Source of the DNA: Ectobius pallidus
Lineage: Eukaryota; Arthropoda; Insecta; Blattodea; Ectobiidae
DNA: 64,000 nucleotides
Direction of reading: 5' to 3'
Assembly: GCA_964059195.1 (NCBI GenBank)
Contig: CAXKWD010000004.1
Location: 117,569,938-117,633,937, forward strand
Shown here: one piece after another, positions 46,010-57,019 of the stretch
Layout of the letters: each line of letters begins with the position of its first letter
Numbering within the stretch: the stretch's first letter is position 1
Position numbers and translations under genes: made by a program
Notes under the pieces: model-generated
What the model was told of the DNA's origin: nothing
The model's input: the letters and a program-made list of their open reading frames with translations, nothing else
Databases searched by the model: none

Positions 46010-46222
46010 CATAGGCATAACCAGGCCAACCATATGGGGGGGCTCGGGGGTCCTCCCCCAGAAAATTTTAAAAATTAAGATGCACAGTACCGAATTTTAA
46101 GCTTCCCACGCTCTATACTCGTATTAAGAAATGTATAAGCAGACTTTAAAAAATGGTACAATTTTCCTTTTTTTTAATCAATGGGGGTTCAAACCCCCAA
46201 AACCCCCCTCGTTACGCCTCTG
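46010..46222. mobile_element. hAT-F: 213-bp hAT MITE
   Basis: A perfect 8-bp TSD, CTCAAAAC, at 46002-46009 and 46223-46230. Ends CATAGGCATAACCAGG and, read inward, CAGAGGCGTAACGAGG, followed on both sides by G-rich runs (GGGGGGGCTCGGGGG / GGGGGGTTTTGGGGG). Confidence 0.85.
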
Positions 46223-46661
46223 CTCAAAACCTGTACAGGTAGGGAAAGAAAAGAGCGGCCCGACTCTTGTAGCTGATTTCAGAGCCCTGTGATACGTAAA
46301 TAAATGTAAGAGATGTAACTGAAACGTTTGTTTTCACAAGCAATGCAAATTACGTGAAATAAGTCAACAGTCGACACTGGAACAAATTTTAATACGTTCC
46401 CTGCTATCCTGTGAAAGTCGTTAGGCATGCGCAGTAGCTCATATCGGCAACTTAGATATTTTAGTCGGTCCGCTTTTTTCCCCCTACCTGTACATAATTA
46501 GTATAGATTTTCGGATTCGGGAACATAGCTAATGCTAGTAAAAAAATGGTACGGGAAGAAGTCGTCTTAACGTTGAATTCACTACATTGTAGTTCTAATC
46601 GCACACTACATCTCAAATTTGAAATTTAAAAAAAGTATATAATTGGAACCAAACCTCACAC

Positions 46662-46725
46662 GGTTGGAAGCCCGAGAAACAATAATACATTCTCAACACC
46701 GGGAAAGCCTCAAGTCACACATATA
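46662..46725 (+). repeat. Dispersed repeat DR3, copy 1
   Basis: TTGGAAGCCCGAGAAACAAT followed by ATTCTCAACACCGGGAAAGC and CTCAAGTCACA. The same order is seen on the minus strand at 53183-53250, and its first half again at 53367-53390. Confidence 0.6.
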
Positions 46726-46729
46726 ATGT

Positions 46730-48690
46730 TTTCGTTGTAAGAACTGAAATATCATCTAGGTGAAAATTAGTGGAAGGAGTTTTCCTCATCTGACGGATAT
46801 ATTGAAAACTGGTATTTATACCCAGTGAAATGTGTAATTGGTCAAATAACACGGTTGATATTATAACAATTTAACATTGTACTGGGGCTTCAGGGATATA
46901 ATTATTATACTTAAACTAGAAGAAGCCCGGCAGTTAAACTGCCGCAGTAATAAAGCTGGCTATCAAGAATAAAAATGGACAGCAGGAACAATAAACTAAA
47001 AATACATTAAGACAGACATAAAGCATTATAATAGAATTAGATAGGTGGAGAGACGTTCGCCAGAACACTTTTCAAGTGAACTGCTCAGGGTAAATCGCGT
47101 GGAGATAACTGTCCGTCACCCCTGTGGCCTGCAAAACAGACACTGGTCGTTTTTCAAAGATCCACACACTAAAAAATAATAGTGATACAGTACGTCCCGA
47201 AACTCGACGTTTCGGGTAATAGTTTCCATTGTAAGGTAGTATCAAGATTTGTTATTTTCAACAACATATTGACAAAAATAACAATAGAATCCAAGGCCAT
47301 CTGTATTTACTTAGTATCACACATTAGTTGACAAAAATTATAACTTATACCAAGTTTCATCTAAATTTCTTCAATGTGAAATTAATTCAACGACTTACCC
47401 CTATCCTACCTAGAAAGGAGTCGAGCTATCCCTTCAAGGATTCGAACCCATGTTCAGGTTTTAAAAAAATACAATTTATTCGTTTTAATTTAAAACCAAT
47501 CCATGGCCTATGTACCTATGATCGGAAATCCTGGGGAGAGTGAAGTCTTTTTTTTATTCTCATACATAATACAGTATTCATTACATAAAAACCTACCTAG
47601 GATGCTTTTTATACATTAGATATTTAACGTGTACATTATTCCTTCTTCACCCATCTGGCTTTGGAATTATTTGCTGCTTTGGTAAACCATGTTTGATCGT
47701 TGCGGTTATGGCTGCTATTGCTTTTATTTTCCTCATAGTTATGAATATTATTATACCTATAATACTACATGACATAAATGTGGGATTATGGTAGTATTCA
47801 GTCACAGTAGAACTCTCATGGACAAAATAATATTAATTAGCTCAGCGTTGCCGTATATATGGACCCTGTAATTTGCTGGTGTTTATTTTTCCGGCAATTA
47901 AAATTGCTAATACGATTCGTTACACCATTTTATCAACATCACTGTATGTTAATGTGTACGATGCTTTCATTTTCGAAGTTGGTTTATCCAGTGTATTCAT
48001 TTATTTATTTATTAGTACATTTCAAAATTGTCCTCCAATCCATATTGTCGAATCTATCGAAGTATTGAAGATTACAACGAATATAGCCTGTAAAGTATGA
48101 GCGTTTTCACAGTTGTTACAATAAAAAATTAGTAGCCTGCACTTCAAAAGGATTCATGTTTAGTCATTTCTCTGCAATAAAATAAGTTATTAAAAAGCAT
48201 TTAGCTTATGGAATGGGAAAATAATTTTGCAAATTTAACTTCAAGTAAACATAAATTGATTTTTTTAAAAGAGCTAATTTATAAAGTGTGTTCGAAATAT
48301 GTCATTCCACAAAGTACTCTACAATTGGATTTTTCTTTAGTGTTAATGCAATAAATGTGTTCACTAAGATTAAAACATTGACACATACTAGTGAAATAAA
48401 TTATTGTCTTTAGTTTTATAGGAAGCATTTTATTGTATTCTGTTTTTTTTTTTTGCAGTACATTAGGCAAAGTGCATAATTTCGACTCTGGTTTCTGAAC
48501 TACAGTAACTTTAAATAAACGGTGCAAAAATATGTTGCACAAACTTTCTCGCATATACGTGTTAAAGGCTAGCACAGAAAAAGTAAATTACAGAGACAAT
48601 TAAATTTTATTTATTACATTTTCATAAAACTAACACGTACCTTGAGCGGAAAGCATTAGAGTCGATCTTTATGTTCAGTGCTTTTACCGT
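46730..48690. other. AT-rich DNA, nothing recognised
   Basis: A lone B-box-like GGGTTCGAATCC (minus, about 47440) has no A box. No other supportable feature. Confidence 0.4.
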
Positions 48691-48693
48691 GAA

Positions 48694-48915
48694 ATAATAA
48701 TAATAATAATAATAATAATTATAATAATAATAATAATAATAACTTGGGGTTTGCGTGGTTTCCGCAATCTGAAAAGCAAAAATGCACGATACATTGAGAT
48801 ATGCTGCATGAATGAGTTATTACAAGAACCTACTGGTAAATTTGGGTGGCCACGAGGTTTGATTTGAACCCAGGACCTCTTCCCTATTACCCTATACCAC
48901 CTCGCTCTAATTGAT
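48694..48915 (-). mobile_element. tRNA-derived SINE with (ATT)n tail
   Basis: Minus strand head: GAGGTGGTATAGGGTAATAG (A-box-like) and CTGGGTTCAAATCAAACC (B box, about 48858-48875). The body contains GGTGG/CACGAGG and ends in a pure (ATT)n tail of about 49 bp at 48694-48742, the usual 3' tail of such elements. Confidence 0.6.
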
Positions 48916-50985
48916 TTTGATGTGTTCATTACGACTGTGGTAAAGTGACCACATTTCACAACAATAATTAGATTATAATATTCTTGTTACTATGGGCAAC
49001 AAAAGAATATTCATATTTTAACAAAATGTGTTCTGAAATTCGCGTTTAAGTCATGCTATTTCGTTTTTATCTTGATACCTATTAATTTTATAAAGAAATG
49101 TTTTTCACAAAAAATGTTCTTTTTACTTTTCTCTACAACTTTACTGTGGTAGGTTTTCATGTAGCCTATCGCCTACTGTAATGGAGATAATCTAGATAAA
49201 TTGAAAATGGATACGAGTAAAATACCCCCTAAGTAATTTTTGCAGAGAAACGGATATAGCCATTTCATTAGTCACAGATAAGAGTTTCCAATTTCACATT
49301 TTTATTAAAATCGTTAGAGCCAATTTTTAAAAAATCATTATTTAAAAAAAAGTTTTAATGAAAAGTTCCCGTAATATTTCAGTTATAAACCCCAAATTCT
49401 GGGCGGTTCGATAAAATTTCGAAAAAGTCATTAAATCAGAAAATGAAGTAAATACAATGGACCATTTACCCGCTGTGCTTGTCCACAGACAGCCAGACAG
49501 ACGGATAGACGTCATTTCAAAAACACTTTTTTAGGTTTCTAGGCATCGTGAAACATCCTTTCCCGGTGTTATCTCGATTTCGATTTTTTGTCACGATCAA
49601 AATACTTTCATTATACTACGTATATGCGAGAAAGTAAAAGAGACTTTTGGAAAATCGTGTTTGAATTAAAGCTTAGACATGGGTGTGCAGTGGCACTTAG
49701 TCGCATTCACTTCTTTCTTCAGGCCAAATTTCAAATGGGTAAAAATGTACACTCGTGCACCCGCACTCGGAAGCGACGTCAGCACGTGCTGTTCCAAATG
49801 GACTCCTAAGCCGAGAGCAGGTATAGGTGCAGTTGGACCAAATGGCAGACCGGAGTAGACTCGAACGCAGCATTTTGAAATTAAAACGTTCTTATAAGTG
49901 TGCACATAGAGAACTAAACATTCTGAAACATTTTGGATAGAGTACGTGTTTCTATAATGATTTTCATGAATTAAACTATTGATATTGATCCACAGAAGTT
50001 TATAGGATGTTCGCTTTATGTTGAAGGTGGTGCATCTAACCACATCTGGTTAGGGTATTCAGACGAAAATTACCTTATGATAATGAAGTTAATTAATACT
50101 AAAAACTACCTTTTTACCATGTGATACCTAGAGCCCAGAACCAAAATCACGATTCAGGTGGAGGGGTAACCAAGTGCGGGTGCGTGAGGATGGGTGGGCG
50201 AGTGCAAATGAGGATATGCACACTTGCCTTTTGGTATTCAGCCTCAGCTCAAAATTAGCACTCGTAGCCTACATATTCATATCATAAGAAATATATGAAT
50301 GTAATCAGAAAACATAGACCTATATAAAAACTTAATTTCTTTTAATTGGTGTTTAACAAATTCATGCCATGAATAAAAACATTTTCTCAGTTCGTAAGTA
50401 AAATAAAGTTTGACTCGTTCAATACGAAACCGTAATATAATAACTGGAGGATGAAAAGGCAGTGCTGGAAAACGCAGCTTAGGTAGAAAGGGATAACGAA
50501 CTGGCGCTTTAGGTCGAGTCCATTTAGGGTGGGGGTTATTCTAATGCGTCAGCATTGCGAAATTCTTTGTGTTAAAAATAAAAGTGTGAAGTTGTTATAC
50601 ACAATGGCTGCGTTTAATTGTTGTTGCTAGGTTTGTAGTGGGCTACAATTCTCCTTGTCTGACATTTACATTTTGCTCACGGGTTTATAATTTTTATTGT
50701 TTGTAAAAATTGCATGGTAGAATAGTATTCATACAGTTTTATTACTTATAAATCATGAAAGATGATACCTTTTCCCGTTCGATATTTGTATAAATCGCAT
50801 TAAAATCACGAGTCGGCAATGGCGATAGTAGGATTCTATAAAACTGTATAACTTGCCACCAAAAGCCATTCTTTTTATGGGATGCATTGGTGTAGGTCTT
50901 ATTGTATTTTATTTCACCATAATTAACCCAGAGTTCCTCAGCCGTAAGTCAAACCCTTGGGCAAAATACAGGAAATATATTTTTT
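48916..50985. other. AT-rich DNA with repeat-like segment
   Basis: 49300-49620 contains AAAATCGTTAGAGCC, CAGACAGCCAGACAGACGGA and TCATTATACTACGTATATGC, motifs that recur in dispersed insect repeats. AAAATCGTTAGAGCC is also in DR2 at 60944. No coding content was recognised. Confidence 0.4.
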
Positions 50986-50989
50986 TAAA

Positions 50990-51640
50990 TTTTATCATAG
51001 GTAATCCCACGAGAGTTTACGAGTTTATCGATAGATTCTGAATTTATCTGATGAAACTCGTCAACCCGAGTTGGATTTATTGAGACAATTCCATGAATAA
51101 AAATGTAAGGGTTTACACAAACAGTAATTACTTTCTTGCTTTGTTATATAAAAACAAAACTAACAGCTGTGAGATCACGGCATACCATGAATCAACCATC
51201 CATGAATCGATTCGAGTTACCGTGTTGTGATCAGTGCTACCAATTGTGCATATAAAACATAGGCCTACTTAACTTAATTCAGGTAAGCTAACAGCAGAAC
51301 AGAATAAAAGCACAAGAACTGGCTTGCACCGAATCGAAATTGTGTTTTTAATCGATGTACATTTATGTTAATTCAATTTCCAAACGAGTTATGTTGTATA
51401 AATTAATCTGTTTTCGTGCTGCTTAATGGCAACATGTGGCATAGTAATCACGGCACATTGATGCTTATATGTCCAGTAACGAGCTGACTATTTTATAAGG
51501 TAAAATCCCTTCGTCATAATAATTTTATAAGATAAACGATCGTGATTGGTCTATATCCGAGGAATTGCTAAACGTTATTGGTGAATATCAAACACGCAGC
51601 ATATGAGTGGAATAGTCTGTGCAATCATGCTTCCTCATAA
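50990..51640 (+). repeat. Dispersed repeat DR1, copy at 51 kb
   Basis: Shares the block order of 29126-29640: TTTATCTGATGAAACTCGT, ATTCCATGAATAAA, AACAGAATAA, ATGTACATTTATGTTAATTC, CAGTAACGAGCTGAC, ATAAGATAAACGATCGTGAT and TTATTGGTGAATATCAAA. About 130 bp longer than the 29-kb copy, mainly near 51160-51300. Confidence 0.6.
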
Positions 51641-51779
51641 TAAATAACATTTACTAAGAGTTTTTGTCAGCGAAAAGCAGGGAATTATAGTTTTTCATTA
51701 TTAGACTATATCGGATAATTTTTCATCTATATAAAAAATTATAGATGAGATAATATGCTCGTAGTTCGACAGCCGAAAA

Positions 51780-51845
51780 TTCCGTAAGCATGGGATCGAA
51801 CTTTTTAGGCAAGTTAACCACTTGGCCATAGAGACACGACATACT
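51780..51845 (-). repeat. tRNA-Ser/Leu-like SINE head
   Basis: Minus strand: CTATGGCCAAGTGGTTAACT is a clean A box, and GTTCGATCCCATGC lies 18 nt downstream. The spacing is shorter than in a true Ser or Leu tRNA, and there is no acceptor stem, so this is a SINE relic and not a tRNA gene. Confidence 0.45.
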
Positions 51846-51849
51846 GAGT

Positions 51850-53180
51850 TTAAAAGAACGAAACTCCCCCGGTTTATATTAGTAAAAATTAATTTTCGGC
51901 CTTACACAGGAGTCAGTGGCATTTTACCCAAACTTTCAGCGGGAAACATTGACTCTATGCAATCCCGAAAATTAATTATTACAACGATATTTATTTAAAG
52001 GGTCTTCTCGTGGACTGGCGGTTATATCATTTCCAAAATCATCAGGCTAAGCAGTGCTAGGTCTGGTGACAACTTCACCAATACCATCGTGTTCAGTGAA
52101 GCATACTTTTGGCGCACCGTGGTTCGGATTCTACATTGAACTGAAGGTGACTGTAATATATTCAGTAATCGTAAGTGAGGGGTCTTCTCTGACTTCTAAA
52201 GGTTTGACTAGCCAGCACCCACTTAAATGTGGCAAAACAAATGGGCCCTAGGGCTATAAATAATGAAGGAAAAAGACACGAAGGAGCTTTTGTTTATCAT
52301 TCTAAAATTTCTGTTTATAACATCTAAAACTAAATTGTTCGGAGTTGAAAGTGGAGTAAAACATTGAGCATGAGGAGGAAAAAGGAGTGACCGAAAAGAT
52401 AGAGTGGACGGAATAAGTTATAAATAGGTATGAATTGTAAGGTATGCTAAATAATTCATGTTTACGAGGTAGTTGAGGATTGTGTACGAGGTGTGACATT
52501 CATGGTAGCATTTATTTTATTAAAGGCAAAGAGGTGTATTCTAAATCAGACGTATGTTTATATAGGTTACGTTAGTATTTGATCTTGACACGGTTAGTAG
52601 TCTTTAGTTTAGTTACATGAACCGTTTAATTTTTTATCTTTAGCAGGTTTGTTCTGTGTGGTCAGGTCTACGCTAACCTGCTTCTGCTGCACTTGTAATT
52701 GAAATCCTCTTTTTGCATCCATGGAATAACATTTTAGTAGACCGTAACATTGTATAAAAAGTGAGAAATCTGGCAGTGTGCCTGTAGATGTTTAGAAAGC
52801 CATTCACTTCGGACACAAAGCAACATAAACTACAGTTCAAAATGGCCCACAAGAGAAATGTGAAGTAGCATTACACCTTTGTAAACCATTCACTGTGCGG
52901 TTTTCTATAATACCACATAAGTACCGGCTTTGAACGTATCTCGGCTCTGTGCTCGTATATACAGTAGGTCAAGGTCACAAGCATTTACTGCATATGTGAG
53001 GTGTAGTTGTTAATCTGTGTTTAGTTGCATTTGCTCCAGTATTGGTAGGGTATAATACATGAATAGAATGATCCAGTTACTGGCCAGGAAATAATTAATA
53101 TTGGAATTCACTCCAAGCCTTTTCTGTTGGTGGAATTATGGAAGAATGGAAGCAGAAATGGGAAACGGAATTACTGACGT
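51850..53180. other. Spacer, nothing recognised
   Basis: No TIRs, tRNA boxes or motif-bearing frames. Confidence 0.4.
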
Positions 53181-53182
53181 TA

Positions 53183-53400
53183 TCGTTACTTGTGACTTGA
53201 GGCTTTCCCGGTATTGAGAATATATACCGTAATTGTTTCTCGGGCCTCCAGCCGGGTGAGTTGAAGGATTGGTTCCAAGCTTTCGGCAACTATCTCCGCT
53301 GCCATCTTCTGGGAGAAGTGAGCTCACTTCTCCCTGAAGATGGCAGCGGAGATAGCTGCCGAAAGCATGGAAGCCCGAGAAACAATAATGTATTAAAGTT
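53183..53400. repeat. DR3 copies in inverted arrangement around an 88-bp palindrome
   Basis: The inner arms 53279-53322 and 53323-53366 are reverse complements at 42 of 44 positions with no spacer; the centre is AGAAGTGAGCTCACTTCT. The outer arms 53232-53250 (ATTGTTTCTCGGGCCTCCA) and 53367-53386 are also inverted. The left side carries an extra 28 bp (53251-53278). DR3 sequence continues outward to the left. Confidence 0.85.
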
Positions 53401-53756
53401 GTTATTAATCATTACTTTCATTTCTGGATTTTATAGGTGGCCTAGATTTGTTTCTGTTTGATATAAAATCGGCACAGTTTTAACTAGATGGTATGGTCAG
53501 CCCACGGTTATCTGGCAAGAAGCTTTACCGTTTGTATGATTATATCAAAAAGAAAGAAATGTGTGCAAAATATAAGATATATATTACTTTATATGACTAT
53601 GGTACTCTCGATAAATCGTAATTTGATTAACCGAGATTTCAACCCTAGAACTCTAAACAGAAGGGAGTCGCTCTTCCTACATCTTAAAAATTCGTATAAA
53701 AATATAAATTGTTAGTTATTCAAGACATTTATCAAAATAAAAAACGTTGAAACCAC

Positions 53757-53811
<55 letters not shown>

Positions 53812-53818
53812 ATTATTA
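53757..53818. repeat. (ATT)n microsatellite
   Basis: About 20 nearly perfect units; the poly-Leu frame across it is an artefact. Confidence 0.95.
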
Positions 53819-54206
53819 CCTTCATCATTCTTCAAACTAAGATTTATGACGACGCTGTGTTTGCATCTTTGTCATATTTGCCATTTACGAGTTTTTTCTG
53901 TTCTTCCATTTTTACCTCCTGTTGCATATTCGTTTATGTTTGTTGTATTGATAGCGCCACAAATAACTTAACTCCTGTGAGAGGGGGCAGAGTCTACCAT
54001 CTGACTGCAGCGTCATCACCACTATCTCCTGATTCCATTGGCAGATGGCAGGATTGGGCATATGTGGTCAAGAGTCCATTATAATAATGGTTTCTTTGAT
54101 TAGATGTATTAATTTTCATCTTACGAGCCAAATTGTTAACTTCTAACAATAAGTCACCCTTCACGGTGAATGCCAAAGTGTTAATATGCTAATTCTGTAG
54201 AGCTTG

Positions 54207-54461
54207 CTATGTAAAAGGACGATTTTTCACAATGGCTATCCATAAGAATGACGATACACATGTGATTACATCATTCTGCTCCATTTCAGTCATCCGAGGC
54301 TTGAAGAGACAGAAGTTATGACAGGCCAATTTAACCTCTTGAGAGCTGAGCAATTTGCATTGTAATATCATGGCATAGCCATCAAATGTAGCGGTGGCAC
54401 ACAAGTAGCTCCGGCGCTCATGCTGATTACCATATATTACTCCCTGATAAGAAAACATCAT
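54207..54461 (-). CDS. Unrecognised minus frame, possible terminal exon
   Basis: TTTTCTTATCAG near 54440 could be an acceptor, followed by about 78 open codons (GVIYGNQHERRSYLCATATF... to KNRPFT) and a TAG. The composition is near 42% GC. No family recognised and no partner exon found. Confidence 0.2.
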   Translation of the reverse strand: MMFSYQGVIYGNQHERRSYLCATATFDGYAMILQCKLLSSQEVKLACHNFCLFKPRMTEMEQNDVITCVSSFLWIAIVKNRPFT

Positions 54462-54637
54462 TCGACACCACCTTTCGCATCTATTAGCATAATCCGTTTA
54501 TCTCCCATTACATTGTCCTTACGCGTGAAAAACTTATTTTATACTTCTAGAAAAGAATATCAAGCCACTGGATGAAAGCCTGGCCATAAAGTTAAAACTC
54601 ATACCCAACTCCATTCATCCACTTATTTCTCCTCCAC

Positions 54638-54698
54638 CTTCTTCTTCTTCTTCTTCTTCTTCTTCTTCTTCTTCTTCTTCTTCTTCTCCTCCTCCTCC
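54638..54698. repeat. (CTT)n/(CTC)n microsatellite
   Basis: About 16 CTT units followed by 4-5 CTC units and a T run. Confidence 0.95.
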
Positions 54699-55211
54699 TT
54701 TTTTTTTCTCGTCTTTCTCCCGCTTAATCATCAAGGAAAATTCTTCACAACTTTGAACCAAGCCTCCTAATATGTGTTTCTTCCTTTCTGTCTTCTTTTT
54801 CATACCATTCCAACTTCACAATTTTTGTCTTTCCCTGCTTTTTCTTCTTCCTAAATTTGTCTTTGATTGAATAAGCTGAATTATGTTTAATAATGCCAGT
54901 GTCATGTAACATTAGATCTAGGCCTATGTCTTTCTCATTATTTCCACTAATATTTTCCTCTCTGAAAATCATTGGATTCTTGTTTTATTTTTCTTCATTT
55001 CTTATCTTACAGCCTAATTTCCAAAGAATTTTCTCATCTTTATTTTAACTTTAGTCATGTTTAGTCTCCGATGAAACTAGATTGATGCCTATTCTAACGC
55101 GGCTTTTTGAATGCTTATTTTGTGCCGTTTAATGCAGGTTCCTAAACGAGTGTTCATATTGTTAGTCATTCTGGGTCTAATTACAGCAAAATCTTTTATA
55201 ATATTTATTGC

Positions 55212-55608
55212 GTTTTCATGCAGAATTCAGATCGATCTGAATACGCTTACCAATTGAAATTGACATGAAAAAGGGAATTCAGATCGTTCTGAGTCTCAAG
55301 GTCAGTCCCCCTCAAAAGTAGGATCGGATCGGATCGGACTAAGATAGTATGCAAACGCCATGAAAACACTACCACGTATTCAGTTCGATCTGAATACGCT
55401 AATCAGTCATTTCATTGGTCCTCAATGTCCTCGCGATGTTCTCGTATATGGCGAGAAGGGTTTTATTGGTCGTGGAATTTGGGGCTAGCGCATTCTATAG
55501 ATTCTCTCGGAAAGGTTTCATTCAATATCCGATCGAAAGTTTTGCACGAAACCGAGTTCGTTTTGGATCGTATTGGAACTCAGATCGATCTGAATTCTGC
55601 ATGAAAAC
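55212..55608. mobile_element. MITE built of palindromic TCAGATCGATCTGA units
   Basis: TIRs GTTTTCATGCAGAATTCAGA, then TCGATCTGA, at both ends. Internal partial copies near 55274 (TTCAGATCGTTCTGA), 55379 (TTCAGTTCGATCTGAATACGC) and CCATGAAAACAC at 55361. A GATCG triplication sits at 55321-55336. No clear TSD; no coding content. Confidence 0.75.
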
Positions 55609-56171
55609 ATAGTAATGATAAGAGTATAAAGAAATATGAAAATCTCCTAGGCAATTCTATTCTATTTCAATTAAACAAATTCAAAGGAAGCTTATGCGAC
55701 TTCCCGCGTTTATGTTAAATCATTATTGTTATTATTATTGTTATTACTATTATATTATATAACCAGAAATAGGTTGGTTTGAATAACTGGAAATAATCCG
55801 TCGACTAATATTTAGTATTGCTTTGGTTTAGTTCCCGATCCCCTTCGTACAGTACAGCCTGCGACTTCAGTAATGTGCACGAATTATTTTACGGGGTCTG
55901 CATGGCTCCACCCCTAGCCACTAGAATTCTATCCTATGACTCGTCCTTCATTTCTCAATAGACCCTTCCACCTTCCGAGACCTCGTTATATGATCAGAAA
56001 CTGCCAGTATACGGAGAGGCATGCACATTACTAAAGGCGTTGGCTGTACAACCACTGTTGATTTATTAACGAAAGAGCTGACGGAGTGGGAAGGTTAAGG
56101 AAAGGGAGTTACGGAGTAATCGCTAGCAGTGTGGACACTTGTGATTGTAAATATGTTTGGTCTTATATGCG

Positions 56172-56344
56172 ATTCAGGCCTGCCGAACAGTACTCCGAAG
56201 GTGTGGAGTCATTTCCCTGCTTCCCCTCTCTTCATGACCTCCAAAGTTCAACTGAACTAATCGCTACGCTTTGGAGGTCAAGAAGAGAGGGGAATCAGGA
56301 GAATGACTTCACACCTTCGGAGTACTGTTCGACAGTTCTGATGT
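56172..56344. repeat. Near-perfect hairpin, 62-bp arms, 22-nt loop
   Basis: The arms 56185-56246 and 56269-56330 are reverse complements at 57 of 62 positions (GAACAGTACTCCGAAGGTGT at each outer end; GACCTCCAAAG at the loop). The loop is TTCAACTGAACTAATCGCTACG. Weaker complementarity extends about 13 bp outward. A transcript from either strand would fold into a long stem. No TSD was identified. Confidence 0.9.
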
Positions 56345-56480
56345 ATCCGCTAGTCTGTGTTTCCCCCCTTTTTGTTTGTAACGAGCAATAACGAAACAAT
56401 ATTTTGGTACTAAGATTTTCGAATCTCCATTTCGTGTGCGTGTGTGTTCATGTGTGAGGAGGAAGAAAGCAAAGGGGGGA

Positions 56481-56484
<4 letters not shown>

Positions 56485-56519
<35 letters not shown>
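56485..56519. repeat. (GA)n microsatellite
   Basis: About 17 GA units. Confidence 0.95.
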
Positions 56520-56522
<3 letters not shown>

Positions 56523-56689
56523 GATGTTTTGGTTATCTTCTGTGACTGTTTTCTTACCTGTGTTGAACAGAACGTAAGAAATTGTCCATTATCATTTTAC
56601 TTCTACTAAATGATTTAAATAGGCCTATGAATTCATGAAAGAACATAATAATAATTCTGTTGACCATTACATGATAATATTTTAGGAGA

Positions 56690-56790
56690 AAAATTCCTTT
56701 GACACTGGGATTAGAACCCATGTCCTGCGGCTTTCCGTGCCGTTACCTCCCAACTGAGCTAACCAGAGTTCGATTCTCCGGGCCAGATGA
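56690..56790 (-). mobile_element. tRNA-derived SINE head, copy 1 of an inverted pair
   Basis: Minus strand: CTGGTTAGCTCAGTTGGGAG (a textbook A box, about 56750-56770) and CATGGGTTCTAATCCCAGTG (B box, about 56718-56737), then TCAAAGGAATTTTTCTCCTA. There is no matching acceptor stem or CCA-proximal pairing, so not a tRNA gene. Confidence 0.6.
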
Positions 56791-56949
56791 AATCTCTTTC
56801 CTTTGATTAATTACCCTTAATGGTCGATCTTACTGAAATACATTTAGGTAATATACAGTTAGTGCTAGGCACACTAATTTAGTAATTTGTTGACATGGTT
56901 TCCACTATTATTGCACAGTAACATTTAAGATGTAGATATGAGTTCATGG

Positions 56950-57018
56950 GTACATTGTCACGGAAAGCCGAAGATCGTGAGTTTGAATCCCTGTATCAAA
57001 GGAATTCTCTTTCTAAAA
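56950..57018 (+). mobile_element. tRNA-derived SINE fragment, copy 2 of the inverted pair
   Basis: CACGGAAAGCCGAAGATCGT, then GAGTTTGAATCCCTGT and ATCAAAGGAATTCTCTTTCT, match the minus-strand copy at 56690-56790 over about 60 bp. The A box is lost. Confidence 0.55.
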
Positions 57019-57019
57019 T

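Noticed and set aside
47430..47460. tRNA-like B box (GGGTTCGAATCC on the minus strand)
   Set aside because: There is no A box at the right distance and no related copy. A single 12-bp match is not enough to call a SINE.
53761..53971. Leu-rich 74-codon frame resembling a signal or membrane segment
   Set aside because: The Leu run is the (ATT)n microsatellite in one frame.
56718..56770. True tRNA gene on the minus strand
   Set aside because: The A and B boxes are excellent but no acceptor stem or anticodon arm can be paired, and a second partial copy lies nearby. It is a SINE head. The same reasoning applies at 51780, 24500, 28880 and 19590.
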